From NCBI GenBank assembly GCA_947311845.1, contig CAMZMU010000034.1, positions 94,096,289 through 94,160,288 of the forward strand: DNA of 64,000 nt, written 5' to 3'. The translations under genes and the position numbers were made by a program. The notes under the pieces were generated by a model. The model did no database searches, was not told where the DNA came from, and saw nothing but the letters and a program-made list of their open reading frames with translations. The stretch is from Poa pratensis (lineage: Eukaryota; Streptophyta; Magnoliopsida; Poales; Poaceae). Shown here piece after piece: positions 1-10,539 of this stretch (position 1 is its first letter; the number at the start of each line of letters is the position of its first letter).

Positions 1-605
1 TCCGGCAGCCGCGCCGGCTGTAGTCCCCGTCCCTGCTCCATTGATCGATTTGGGGATTTCTGAATTATTAGCGGGAGGAAGATGATGTGGGAAATGCAGC
101 ATAGGAAACAAAAAAAACTTGTCTGACCGGTGGGCCCCATTCGATGCTAAGCTTAAGATTGACGGAAGTCATTCGTGCTCCCGACTCCCGAGCTTGATTC
201 CATGATTTCGTAATAAAATTCAAAAAAAAATTATGTATTTCAAAAAATCTGAAAATATAGCATTTTGTCAGTGATTATACTATAAGAATGCAAAACTACA
301 GTGCGATTTTTTGGTATTATGAGCTATAACAAATGACAAAATTGAAGAATTTGAAACTATATATTGTTCACTATACTGAGATATGTATATTTTGTCATTT
401 TTATGTATCTTAAAATGAAAAGTATTTTGCATTATGATTTTGCATCCTTGAAGGATATATCATTAAGAACATACATGATTTGTTTCAGACTGTTTTTAAA
501 CTTTAATTATAATTTTCATTTTTTAAAAAATATTGAGATCACTGGAGATCGGGAGCACGAAATCTCCACTCTAAGATTGAAGTATAATTAATTTTCTTAA
601 AACCT
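1..605. repeat. Segment X, copy A (duplicated flank)
   Basis: This stretch has no gene. Positions 1-160 and 570-600 resemble 29762-30020: both contain a GC-rich stretch with tccggcagccgc, then a 'gatcgattyggggatttct' stretch, a 'cgggaggaaga' box, 'cggtggg..ccc', 'cgatgctaa' and finally 'ttgattttcttaaaac'-like sequence. Copy A is interrupted at 171-563 by a small inverted-repeat element. I read it as one end of a duplicated block that also includes SF3B2, segment Y and an NLR. Function unknown; it may be 5' flanking sequence of a gene. Confidence 0.5.
171..563. mobile_element. Small TIR element (MITE-like), unclassified
   Basis: The ends are inverted: attcgtgctcccga at 171-184 matches the reverse complement of 549-563. 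The interior is AT-rich with no credible ORF. The paralogous copy X at 29762-30020 lacks this sequence between its 'cgatgctaa' and 'ttttcttaaaac' landmarks, which supports an insertion. I could not define a target duplication, so the superfamily is left open. Confidence 0.45.
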
Positions 606-710
606 GACACTTCATTGGGAGCGCTTCACAGAATGTCGGGGCTACCCGCACCGGTGCCTCCCACATTTCCAATATAGTTTTTTGATATAAAAAATGTAAA
701 GAGCGCACGA

Positions 711-1052
711 TCACGCCTGGCACGATCAATGAGCTGAGAAAACAGCACTATAAGCTGTTGGCATGTATGGACTATACAACCGCATACAATTGAATCTTCT
801 ACTCGGTTCATTCCATCAGAAAACATTGTATGGCTTGATCCATAGTGCAGTGCTTTGCTCTTTCTTCTCGAGAACCTTGAGATGAAAAAGACCAAAATTT
901 GGTTATGAACTGAATAAGCGAAACTAAAGCTCTGTAAGGAGATTTGGCCTGAAATTCCACAAAATGGAAGGGCGAGTCCTCACCTGGTGTGTACAGCTGC
1001 TTTCCGGTTGGTATTGCCTTTGTAGCTTGTGAAGATCGATGGCATCACGCCT
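711..1052 (-). pseudogene. SF3B2: Truncated SF3B2 fragment (3' UTR plus two 3' exons)
   Basis: The DNA matches the larger SF3B2 pseudogene in this window. Positions 755-830 match its 3' UTR (37700-37765); 828-890 match the exon at 38601-38659, which encodes the region ending SSHTY; the following intron (to about 970) and the start of the exon at 38768-38861 also match. The UTR is joined directly to an internal exon, so about 850 bp is deleted relative to the larger copy. Reading frames are not maintained. A near-identical stretch of about 35 bp (cgcctg-cacgat-gagctgagaaaaca) occurs on both sides, at about 713-748 and 1042-1077. It is a dead relic; the family protein is the SF3b complex subunit SAP145 of the U2 snRNP. 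Confidence 0.7.
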
Positions 1053-1059
1053 GACACGA

Positions 1060-1810
1060 TCGATGAGCTGAGAAAACAACTGCTGATCTCAGATAAGCAA
1101 GCTTCAGAGCAGACTAGGCTCCGCCATGTACACATCTCTGCGGATAAGCAGCCGCTGTCAGGTCGACTTAGTTCATCATATCGCAGTGTCTCCTCGGCCT
1201 CCTCCGCCTGCACACTTGCCGCCTTCATGAAGCCCACCGGCGAAGGAGCCCGAGCAGGGCGAGCTTCTGACGCATGTTCTCTTGCACCGCCGCGGCCGCG
1301 TGCCTCTGCACCTGCTGATGCTGGCCACGGTCTCCCCGTGGCGCACCAGCACCGGAGCTCGCCCAGGCGGACTTGGGCATTGCTTGCACTCCCTGTCACA
1401 CTTGGTGACGTTCGTGCACAGCGCCGCCACATGCCGCCCCCTCGAGGCAGTTGTAGCAGAACTCCGCCGGCAGACCTTCACGTGGCACCGACGACTGCCG
1501 GGGGCGGGACGCTTGCGGCGGCACTTCCGGCCCGCCGTGTGCCAGGCGCCACCCCCAGCCACCTCCGCCTATGCCTGGGGCCTCACGACGACCGGGGCGA
1601 TTCTGTCGAACAGCTTGTGGGCGCCTGGCCACAGAGCTCTCCGCGGTGTGGGATCCGCGGCCGCACTCGCCGGGGGGACTACCGCTGCGGAGCACCTCGC
1701 AGTAGCACCTTGTCTTGCTGCTGCCGTGGTTGGTGGAACGGGACGGAAAAGGGAGGCCGCCGGGGAGGGGATGCTGGTGGACGCCGCCACCGGGGAAGCG
1801 AGACCTATCT
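1060..1810. other. GC-rich segment Y, copy A (unidentified gene relic)
   Basis: This is a very GC-rich stretch with overlapping open frames on both strands. Its half at about 1420-1790 is closely similar to 53540-53840, where it again lies between SF3B2 and an NLR 3' end. Shared landmarks are the cacatgccgccc box, the ccaggcgccacccccagccacctccgcct box and the ggaacgggacggaaaagggagg box. I do not recognise a protein family. Frames shift between the two copies, so neither is convincingly coding. It could be the remains of a small gene downstream of the NLR, or NLR 3' flanking DNA. Confidence 0.45.
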
Positions 1811-2012
1811 CTATGATTCCAACTTCAGGATGGGTCTATTTTGATTGTTGGCGAGCTGCTTCGCAATGTCCTCCTTTACTTCGTCTGCCCTGCCTTTTTC
1901 TTCAATAGTATTGTATACCCGTTCCGGAAGGAGTACTTCCTTGAGGCTTGGCAGAAATTCCAGCCCAGAAAAGCCACTCATGTGCACATGCAGCTTCAGC
2001 ACCTCAAGTTTT

Positions 2013-3411
2013 TTTTTTTTTGAGCCTCTCCTGAGGATACAAGCTGTAGTATCTGTTCGGACTCACAGGTACGCACACCACACACACTCACACCACACGC
2101 ACACCCCAACTATGCGTCTAAACAAGACCTACAACCTAGACCCCTAATACGTCTTGAGAGTCTTCCGAAGTCCAGCGCTCCGGGTCCGACGGGCACGTCG
2201 ATCTCGCCTGTGGCACGTAGACGGTGAGAGTAGGGCTGGGCCTGAAGCTCGAGGCTCGAGGCTCGGCTCGGGCTCGACAAGGCTCGGCTCGGGCTCGGCT
2301 CGGCCCGAAGGTGGTGCAAGCCAAGCCTAAACCTTCCGGACAAGGCTCGAGGCTCGACAAGCTCGCTCGGTGAAGCTCACAAGCCGGCTCGAAGGCTCGA
2401 TGGCATTTGCAGATTTGCATCATTCCAACTAAACACTAAACACATATAGCATCTGTATAAATTTGCAAATTCTCTTCTACAACATCATTAAGCAACAAAT
2501 CAAGTGAATCAACTAAGCAGCTAAACCAGCTAAACTGAAAATGTGGTGGTGCCTTAGTTCGGTTCTCTGCAACCAACGGAGGTGCAAAAGGATTCTGGTT
2601 TGGCAGCAAATAATGGAGCTCTAGTTCTAAGGATTGACGATGCGACGCTGGACAAAGAAGGTAGATGCTGACTACAGCCATGTACCTGAAACCGGGGACG
2701 CGACAGGCAACAGAACCGGAGACGCCGGCCGCCGGCCGCCACGCGACAGTCTGGAAGCACGGCGACGCCGCGACGGCTCCGCGCGGCAACAGCGCCCAGG
2801 CGAGTAGGCGACGGCCGTCCAGGCGAGCTACGGGGGGAGGAGAGTCAGGCGACGAGCCATGTGAGGCGGGGCGGACCGCGGACGACGGTGGTGGCGGCCG
2901 GCGTCGGCGACGGTGGTGGCGACCTGCGTCGGCGGCAGTGGTGGCGGCCGGCGGCGCGGTAACCCTAGCGGAGTCGCGATGGGATTTGGTAACGAGAGGA
3001 GGACGAGCACGGGCAAGGGCAGGGCAGCCGAGTCGGGATCGATTCATGTGGGATTGAGAAAAAAAAAAAGATGCTGCGGCTCGTGAGCCGTCCGAGCCGA
3101 GCCTCGAGCTCGTCGAGCCGAGCCACGAGCCCCTTTTCTCAGAAATTTCTACTGCCGAGCCGAGCCAGGCTTGGCTCGAGTTTTTCCGAGCCTGGCCGAG
3201 CCGAGCCACGAGCCGGCTCGATTCCACCCCTAGGTGAGAGGCATCTGCGATAAAACACTGTGTCAATGAACAGTGCCTACTACAGTGTCACGGGTGAACA
3301 GTGTAGCAGTGGGTGAGACGTCCCAGGAATTCGTCCCTCACCAGGGATCGAACCCGGGCGGGCAGCTTTGCTCACCAGCAAGTTCTGCCACTGCGCTAGC
3401 ACGCGCGTCTA
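2013..3411 (-). mobile_element. tRNA-derived SINE inserted in the NLR LRR exon
   Basis: On the minus strand the 5' end has a Pol III A box (TAGCGCAGTGG, plus-strand 3388-3398) and B box (GGTTCGATCC, 3345-3354), and the 3' end is an A tail (plus-strand T run at about 2011-2020). It is flanked by a target duplication of about 14 bp, agcacctcaagttt, at 1998-2012 and 3412-3425, which is NLR coding sequence. The SINE body is about 390 bp once the nested hAT element is removed. Confidence 0.8.
2231..3232. mobile_element. hAT-type element nested in the SINE
   Basis: The ends are TAGGGCTGGG and, inverted, TAGGGGTGGA. A perfect 8-bp target duplication ggtgagag lies at 2223-2230 and 3233-3240. The subterminal regions are packed with GAGCC/GGCTCG motifs (about 2250-2400 and 3080-3220). 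The centre (2690-2990) is GC-rich, with long open frames but no transposase motif, so the element is non-autonomous. Removing it restores an uninterrupted SINE. Confidence 0.85.
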
Positions 3412-3846
3412 AGCACCTCAAGTTTGGGCATTGACGTGGGCTCAAAATTCACTGATCCACTCCTGCGCCAATGCTCGAGTACCACGAGGCTTCTGAAAAG
3501 GCCACTCCGGAAAGTAACAGATTCTTCATCCCCAGATGACTCAAACCAACACAGAATGGATAGGTTTGGTAGGTTCCCAAGGACTTGCATGGTTGCACCG
3601 TCCCACGCTAGCGCGCTGACTTCTAGTTTGAGCTTCACGAGATTCCGAAGACCACTGATCCATCCTGGCAATTTGCTCATACGGCCATAAAGCTTGAGGC
3701 ACTGTAGGTTTCTCGGAGGCCACGTCATGGCATCCAAATAGTCACTAAAATCTACGTCAAATGAATCAGCTGACAAGGACTCAAGGAGTGTGAGATTGGG
3801 AAATGGCTGACCATAACTCCAGACCATGCTTCTCCCTGATGACACG

Positions 3847-4734
3847 TGTTAGACAGCAATAATGAGGCTGGATCATAGGACTTAATTGGGATTGATTGTG
3901 ATTGTCTCCTTCCATGTGTAGAGATAGGACCAGGTTCATTGTAACTTCAAGTCTCCTGCCCATTGTACTCCTATATAAACCCCCAACAGGATCCAGATCA
4001 ATACAACACAATTTTAGGGATTCTACAAATCTCACATGGTATCAGAGCGGTTAGCCTCACGGCGCCGATCCTAGACCTTCAACCACTTCCGCAACGCATG
4101 CCGCCCCCGGGGAGATCGATCTCCTCGGGGGCGCGGCACCCGGTCTCGATCAAAGATCGGATTGGTTCTTAGACTAGATTAGATCTAATTTTCGATATTT
4201 CCCATTTTCATAGTCAGATCCAACTAGCCAAATAAATCCCTAAATCTTTATATTCCGCGCGCGCGACACTACATCGACCTCAAGATCTGCAGGACTACAT
4301 CAACACGCCGGCGCCATCTACCTCAGGCCGGCGGCCCGGCGCTCTGCTAGGGCGATCCTTGCAGCGCCGAAACTCGCGCTAAACGCCCGATCGTCTCGCC
4401 CGCCTGGCTCGCTGCCCGCGTGGATGGACGCCGGCACCTACGCGCAGCAGAAGGAGAGCTGGACAACTACGTCGCCGCCGATCTGCACCGACCCGAACAA
4501 CTACATCGTGTTGTACGACTACATCAAGATCTTCATCGAGTTCTACATCGCCAACACAATCATCGCCAAGGTCTACATCACGCGAGTCGAGCCGCACACC
4601 GCAGAACCCGCCGCCTGTCGCCGCCGCTCCCATGCGAGTCGCTGCCGCACGCCGCCAAAAACCTGCCGCCGCCGCACAATGACACAAAAACCTGCCGCCG
4701 CCGCACAATGACCTCTTTTCTCTGCTGAACATCT
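3847..4734 (+). mobile_element. 3'-truncated Copia element (LTR, PBS, gag start)
   Basis: A 190-bp LTR (3847-4036, TG...CA, with a tatataaa promoter-like box at about 3972) is followed at once by the initiator-Met tRNA primer site TGGTATCAGAGC (4037-4048). A gag-like reading frame begins with ATG at 4424 (MDAGTYAQ...). The element then breaks down, ends in two direct copies of a unit of about 22 bp (acctgccgccgccgcacaatg, 4660-4712) and runs into NLR NB-ARC sequence near 4735. No 3' LTR is present, so a deletion removed its 3' part together with the middle of the NLR. Confidence 0.75.
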
Positions 4735-5343
4735 TTGATCAGAGTGGTTTTTCCAAGGCCACCCATTCCCCACAGTGCGATCACCTCAAATTGCTGGGTG
4801 CTAGCTTGCTCTCGAATTAGTTCAATAATATCATATTTTTCTTTCCCCCTGTCAATAAGCTGAGATTCCTCTAGGACACATGACATCGTGTTTGCACGTG
4901 TGAGTCTCTCTTGCACCATCATTTTTCCATGGTCATCAATATTAGATTGGTCTTCTACTATCTCATTCTTAGTAGTGTAGGGTAACTTTGAGCTGGATGC
5001 TGGCTTCCATGAATTTGTTGCCTCACCATAACTCTGAACACAAGCAAACAATAGTTAGACACGTTTTCAGTCATGGATCACTAAAAAATAAATATTGAGG
5101 AATCAGATTAGACTGATCAGCTTTGGAGCAATATTAATAACACCATGAACCAAGTAAATCAAGTTTGATTGGCATGTATACAGTAAATTTTCCTCCGATG
5201 GCCCCGTCAGGCTTGACTTTCGTAATACCTTCATAAAATTCAAAATGCGGAAAAGAAGACCAACACAAGTTTCCCATGAATCACACTAAAAGTTGACTAG
5301 TACTACACAAGAATATAAAGTTATTAGAAACATTGGCCCTCAT

Positions 5344-6980
5344 CATTGATGGGGGTCTCTATTCTGTAATATGCAGACGATACTATCTTCTTTATGAAAC
5401 ATGATTTAAAGAAGGCTATTAATATGAAATTAATCTTATGCATTTGTGAGCACTTGTCTCGACTGGAACTAAACTTTCACAAAAGTGTGATTTTCTATTT
5501 GGGAAAGGCTAAGGATGAGGAAGAACAGTACAAACAGATCTTTGGTTGTGAGTCTAGTTCTTTACCCTTCAGGTACCTTGGGGTACCTATACATTACAGG
5601 CGCCTTCGCAATTCAGAATGGCATCCCGTGGAAACAAGATTTGAGGGTAAACTGGTGGCAAGGCAAGTTACTCTCATATGAAGATCGACTTGTGCTTATT
5701 AATTAAGTCCTCACAAGTCTACCGATGTTTATGTTGTCTCTACTTGAAATATCCAAAGGGGTACGGAAACGTCTCGACTTTTACAGATCACGATTTGTCT
5801 GGCAAAGTAATGAGAGTAAGTATCGGCTGACCAAGTGGAATATTGTGTGTTGACCCAAAGATCAAGGTGGGCTAGGTATAGAAGTACTCCAACTAAAGAA
5901 TAAGTGTTTACTCAGTAAATGACTATTTGAGTTACTTATCAAAGAGGTGGTGTGGCAAGAGTTGTCACGCAATAACTATCTTCGGAATAAGACTTTAGCT
6001 CAAGTTGAATCCAATCCAACTAATTCTCCTTTCTGGAAAGGCCTTATTAATGTTAAGGATGAGTTCTTTTCGAGAGGTCTTTTCCAAATTTCAGATGGTT
6101 CGAATACAAGGTTATGAGAGGATGTCTGGTTAGGGTGCTCGCCTCTGTCTCAGCAATACCAATCGTTATACAACATTGCGTATCCGAAAAATGTTTCCGT
6201 GGCGCAAGTTCTTTCTCAAGCTTAGCCTTAGCGGGAAATAAGTGGGGCTCTTGGTTCCACTTATGTCAATGGTTGATGATGGTGCAGCTTTCAGATGAGC
6301 AAGATAGATTCGTTTGGAAACTAACTGACTCGAGGTGTTTACGGTAAAATCTATGTATACAGACCTTATGAATGGACATACAAGGTTTCTCAAAAAATAT
6401 CTATGGAAGCTTAAGATTCCGCTCAAAATTAAATCTTTATGTGGTTTCTTCGACGAAAAGTTTTATTAACTAAAGATAATTTAGCTAAAAAATGTTGTTT
6501 TTGTGATTCAGATGAAACAATTGAACATTTATTTATTTCTTGTCCTTTGGTTGATTGTTCAGTTTTGTTTTAATCTACCTACTCTAACCAATATTACAAA
6601 TATGTTTGAAAATTGGTTGAACGGAGTAGAGAATAAAAACTATGGGGTGTCTCCTTTATGTTGGTAGAAATAATTTGGTCTTCAACATGGTTGAAACTTC
6701 TAATTTCTTATAGGTGTTTCATATGGCTGCTCACTGGATTACATTATGGACGTACCTACTCCCGCCGGATCAGCGGGAACTTATGACTTTTGGGTGAAAC
6801 ACAGCTGCTGATGATCGCTCAGGATATTTTCAGCCGAGCTATGTTGCGGCCTACTAGTAAACTCCGAGGTGTGTAGTTTATTCAGACATTCTATGTTTAA
6901 GTGGTTGATTCATGTATCGACAAATTTTGAACGTGGCAACAAATAAAGCTGCAGAAGCCGGGGTGTCCACCCCTTAAAAA
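5344..6980 (+). mobile_element. Decayed LINE (L1-type) 3' part in the NLR intron
   Basis: Plus-strand fragments encode the C-terminal half of a plant non-LTR reverse transcriptase: YADDT catalytic motif at about 5370, then LNFHKS, FRYLGVPIHYRRL and the downstream region, followed by a zf-RVT-like end with CCFCDSDETIEHLFISC near 6490-6550. Many stops and frameshifts are present. It is homologous to the LINE at 50018-51828 but more decayed. The 5' half is missing, as in most LINE copies. Confidence 0.8.
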
Positions 6981-7118
6981 AAGGTGCTGGTCGTTCATCC
7001 TGCTTCTCAAAAAACGGCCGCACACACGACATGGGATGTGGTGGCAGCTTACAAAGCGGTGGCGAGGCGTTTCTACCGTCACAACGTCGGAGCCTAGCCA
7101 GGTTTATTTTATCAAGTA

Positions 7119-7275
7119 CTCCCTCCGTATCATAATATAAGATTTTTAGGTATATAGATGTGTACAACATGCGAATGTATATAGACGTATTTTACTGTGT
7201 AGATTCACTCATTTTGCTCCGTATGTACTCCATGTTAAAATACCTAAAATATCTTATATTATGGTACGGAGGGAG
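7119..7275. mobile_element. Stowaway MITE
   Basis: The 157-bp element has inverted termini CTCCCTCCGT...ACGGAGGGAG with a TA target duplication (7117-7118 and 7276-7277). The arms extend for tens of bases (catwatataaga). This is the standard grass Tc1/mariner-derived Stowaway structure. Confidence 0.9.
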
Positions 7276-7429
7276 TACTGTAGAAAAACGGTGTATGTCT
7301 TCCAAGGGTCTAAATACCAAATTCCTCCAAATTAGCATAAAAGGAAGCACACCCGAACAAGCTAATCCATCTAGCTATACGTGAGCTAGCTTGCACGTGG
7401 GTGCGTTACGGCCAAAGCATCTGATAGAA

Positions 7430-7785
7430 TCGCGGGTATGATAGGATCCATGAGATCAATTTTTTAATAGACAAAACATGTTCAAATATTCTAAAAAAAA
7501 TTGACAACACAGATCTATGTTATATATGCAACGCCAAAAATTTGCTGCTTGAAATTCGACCTACACTTAGAGCACCAAAAAAGAGAAACTTCACTGTGAA
7601 TAGTATAAAACACTAATTCACCTGAAGCTGACACTATTCACAGTGTAATTTAGCTTTTTTGTTTCTCTAAATGTAGATCGATTTTGAGCTGAAATTTCTT
7701 GGAGTTATAGATACAATTGTTTTAGATTTTTAAACAATTTCTAAATATGGTCTTGTGACTTGATCATATGATCTCACGTAAAGCA
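7430..7785. mobile_element. Foldback MITE-like inverted repeat
   Basis: Two imperfect arms of about 170 bp are inverted around position 7615. Landmarks are ctacacttagag...cactgtgaatagt on the left (7560-7600) and its complement on the right (about 7635-7680), and gagatca/tgatctc near the outer ends. There are no ORFs. The superfamily cannot be assigned. Confidence 0.55.
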
Positions 7786-8395
7786 GAGATCCTGTACAAG
7801 TCTTCCCAGAATCAAATCCATCGGCATGGAGCTGCCCAGCTTTGGTAGTAGCTGTTGCGTGCATCTTCGTGTGAATCCTGGCGAGACAGTACTTCGACGA
7901 GATCACTTCGGCGAGTCGCGAGTGGAGCGACCAGGACCAAGCGCTACTGCTAGCTTCGCCTTCTCCTCCGACAGTACAGAAACCAAGGAGACGACCACCT
8001 ACTCCTAAAACAGTACGTAATGTAAATCTGGGAAGGTCTGAGAGACAATGCGTTGGAGAAGGCCTGGAATTGTTGGGCTAAGAAGGTCTCTCGGAACAAT
8101 CCCTGCTTTGTCCAAACACACAAATTGATCCTACCGGGTCAGATCACTATCTGGGATTACCTTTTTTTAAACAATCTAGGATTCCCCTTGGCCACTACTT
8201 CCTCGGGGTAAAACCTATCGTAAATACCTATACACATTCTATGAAGCATAGTCGATTATCGTACTTGTGTTGTCGCATAAAAAAATAACAATCGGTTAAT
8301 CGATAGCCGGTATTTTTAGATAAATGATAACAAAAAGATTTGTCTGAAATTTATATTATTGTACGAGTAAGGAGAGTCTAAAATTGAATTAGTAC
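7786..8395. other. Rest of NLR intron, no recognisable feature
   Basis: Between the foldback element and the exon 1 donor there is no supported ORF. The short open frame at 7826-8008 has no recognisable features and lies within the inferred NLR intron. Confidence 0.4.
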
Positions 8396-9414
8396 CTGGT
8401 TATAGAAAGCATATATGGTCTGATCAGCAGACAATTGCTTGAGCTCCGACACCATACTATCATGGCCAGGGGATAGGCTTGCGACTTCAACTTGCTCTGT
8501 GGATACTATGATACGGCTCCCGAGTTTGTTCTCCGGGAAGCAAGCTTTGATCTGGTGCCATTCTTCGATGGTGGATAGGTCAGTAAGCACAATCAAATAC
8601 CTCTTCTTGTTGACATAGCCATTGTACTCAAGAGCCAACTCCATCACCTTCTTCTCCGCCTCCATCTCCATCTCCAGCAGAATATCAATCACACCTACGA
8701 CTGCTCGAAACTGCTTCACCATACTCTAGATGAAATATTTTGGATGGAAAGGGCGTGTCACCCTGATCCAAGCACGGCATGGAAAATTCTGTTTGATATT
8801 CGGATTCTCATAAGCCTCAGAGATAATGGAAGTATGCCCAACACTACCACTTGTTCCCCATACACCAATCACTCCAAGGTCATCACCCTCCTTGTTGATC
8901 AGTTGGGCAAGATCCCGTCTTGATTGATGCTGGTTCGCATCGTGCCTTGCTTCATCAACACCAAACATGGGAGCAGCAGGAGCAGTAGCAAGCTTAGTGG
9001 AGCTAGAGCCTTTGATGAGGCCGTAACGCAAGTTCCTCTGGTTCACGTCCTCCACCTGGCTCTCCTCAGCTCCTTCATTTGATTGGCGACATGGTGTCGG
9101 TCGAGCAGCGTGCGATGGATGCGCCACCAAGACTTCTTCTGTAGACGAACGGCGAAATCCTGAAGGGAGTCCTCGACGGCGTAGGCGACTTCGCGGACCT
9201 GCGTCACCCAGGTCTTCACCACCTTGTTGTGCTCGTCCCGCTCCTCGTGAGCCACCAACAGGAAAGACTGCATCATTTCCAGTTCGCCAGTGATAAAGTT
9301 CTTGTCGCGCTGGACACCGAGCTGCAAGGCCACCTCCTTCGCCACAGCGGATTTAGCATAGCCAAGCGCTCCATTCAGCACGGACTTGCCAATGCTCAGC
9401 GCCGTGGCCTCCAT

Positions 9415-9840
9415 CAGCAGCGAGCTTCTCTCTCCCTCTTGCCGTGAGGCGTTTGCGTGTGGATGGATGGATGATCCGAGAAGAGCTCTCAGGCTCTCAG
9501 CTTAGAGAATGGATGTCTACTTGCGACCTGCTCGTTCGCAACTTGCTTTTTAAAATCAAGACTTGGCGCCAGCTCTCAAGCCCTCGCATATTTGGTTTAC
9601 CAAGTGACTCTTTAGGGTTTTTTTATGTCAAATGACTCGTTAGTTAATTCTGCACCATGCACTTATTGCAACGACAGACAGCGATGCATGCACGTTGTGG
9701 GTTATTGGGAGTTGCGTGAGGCACGTGCAGTTTCGTACCCACGAAGAGCCCTCGCATATCCTACTCACCGTTTAAGCAAGCTTCGACGAGCGTTTGCATT
9801 GGTGGGTCTGAATCTGATACTGCTAATGCCTCGTGCCGAC
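9415..9840. other. NLR 5' flank and segment Z (left part)
   Basis: This is upstream DNA of the NLR exon 1 (minus strand). From about 9732 to 9840 it is closely similar to 29215-29327, and the homology resumes beyond the CACTA element at 25946. No promoter motif can be named with confidence. Confidence 0.4.
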
Positions 9841-10539
9841 CAACACTACAGGAATGGCCACCTATGCCGACGGCCTTTTGCCGTCGGCACAGGTCTTTTT
9901 ACCGTCGGCATAGGCTATGTCGACGGCCACCGTCGGCATAGGTGCCCGTAGGCATAGCCTAGAAACCCGTCGGCACAGGTCTAGCCGTCGGCATAGAAAA
10001 AATAATATTTTTATTTTTTTTAAATTTCTAATTTATGTTTTTTAATTTTGAAATTTTCAACTTAGCCACACACAATTTCTAATTACATATTAGACACTTA
10101 ATCTCAGGTTAAAATACTTAACTCGGTCAAACTTTCCGTTCGGTCACCCATCCTCAGATTGCTCAAGCCCAAGCACGCTTAACTTTTGAGTTCCTTCTAA
10201 ATTAGCTTCCAAATGAGATGTTAGAACTTACTGATGTTATTATTCTATCGAACATATTAACCTCCTGGGTCATGATGTTGCACTTTTATTTTCTAAATTT
10301 TGAAAATTTATTTGAATAAATAACAATGATTATGTAATAATAATATTTGAATAAATAACAATAAAATTTATTTTACTTTATTTTCTCTTTTTTACATTTA
10401 ATATGCAATATTTCATATCTTTAAATTGGTAAATCGAAATTTAATAAATAAAATGTCTAAATCGATCAGAAAAATGAGAGGAATCCAAATATGACATCGG
10501 TAACATCTTTTTCATCATGCATATGACTTTTTGTAACAT

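Larger units (their letters stand above)
1811..9414 (-). pseudogene. NLR resistance gene pseudogene with tandem NB-ARC segments
   Basis: Exon 1 (8396-9414) starts at an ATG and encodes an Rx-type coiled coil (about residues 1-120) followed by a first NB-ARC with a non-canonical P-loop (VWGTSGSVGHTS). It has a 1-bp loss near 9050 (ELRRAR frame shift) and an in-frame TAG near 8728, and ends at a GT donor (8395). Exon 2 begins after an AG at about 5034 (SYGEATNS) and reaches a second, canonical P-loop GMGGLGKTT (4743-4769). The rest of that NB-ARC and most of the LRR are missing, replaced by a Copia fragment (3847-4734). The LRR resumes at 3413-3846 and finishes at 1811-2010, split by a SINE. 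Grass NLRs with two NB-ARC units, the first lacking the Walker A lysine, are known; this copy cannot make a full protein. Confidence 0.8.

Noticed and set aside
1029..1844. Open frame of 271 codons on the plus strand
   Set aside because: It overlaps a minus-strand SF3B2 scrap and GC-rich segment Y; three other frames are equally open, and the frame is not kept in the Y copy at 53540-53840.
2436..3266. Open frame of 276 codons inside the hAT element
   Set aside because: It runs across the hAT end and its target duplication and is made of repeated GAGCC-type motifs; no transposase motif.
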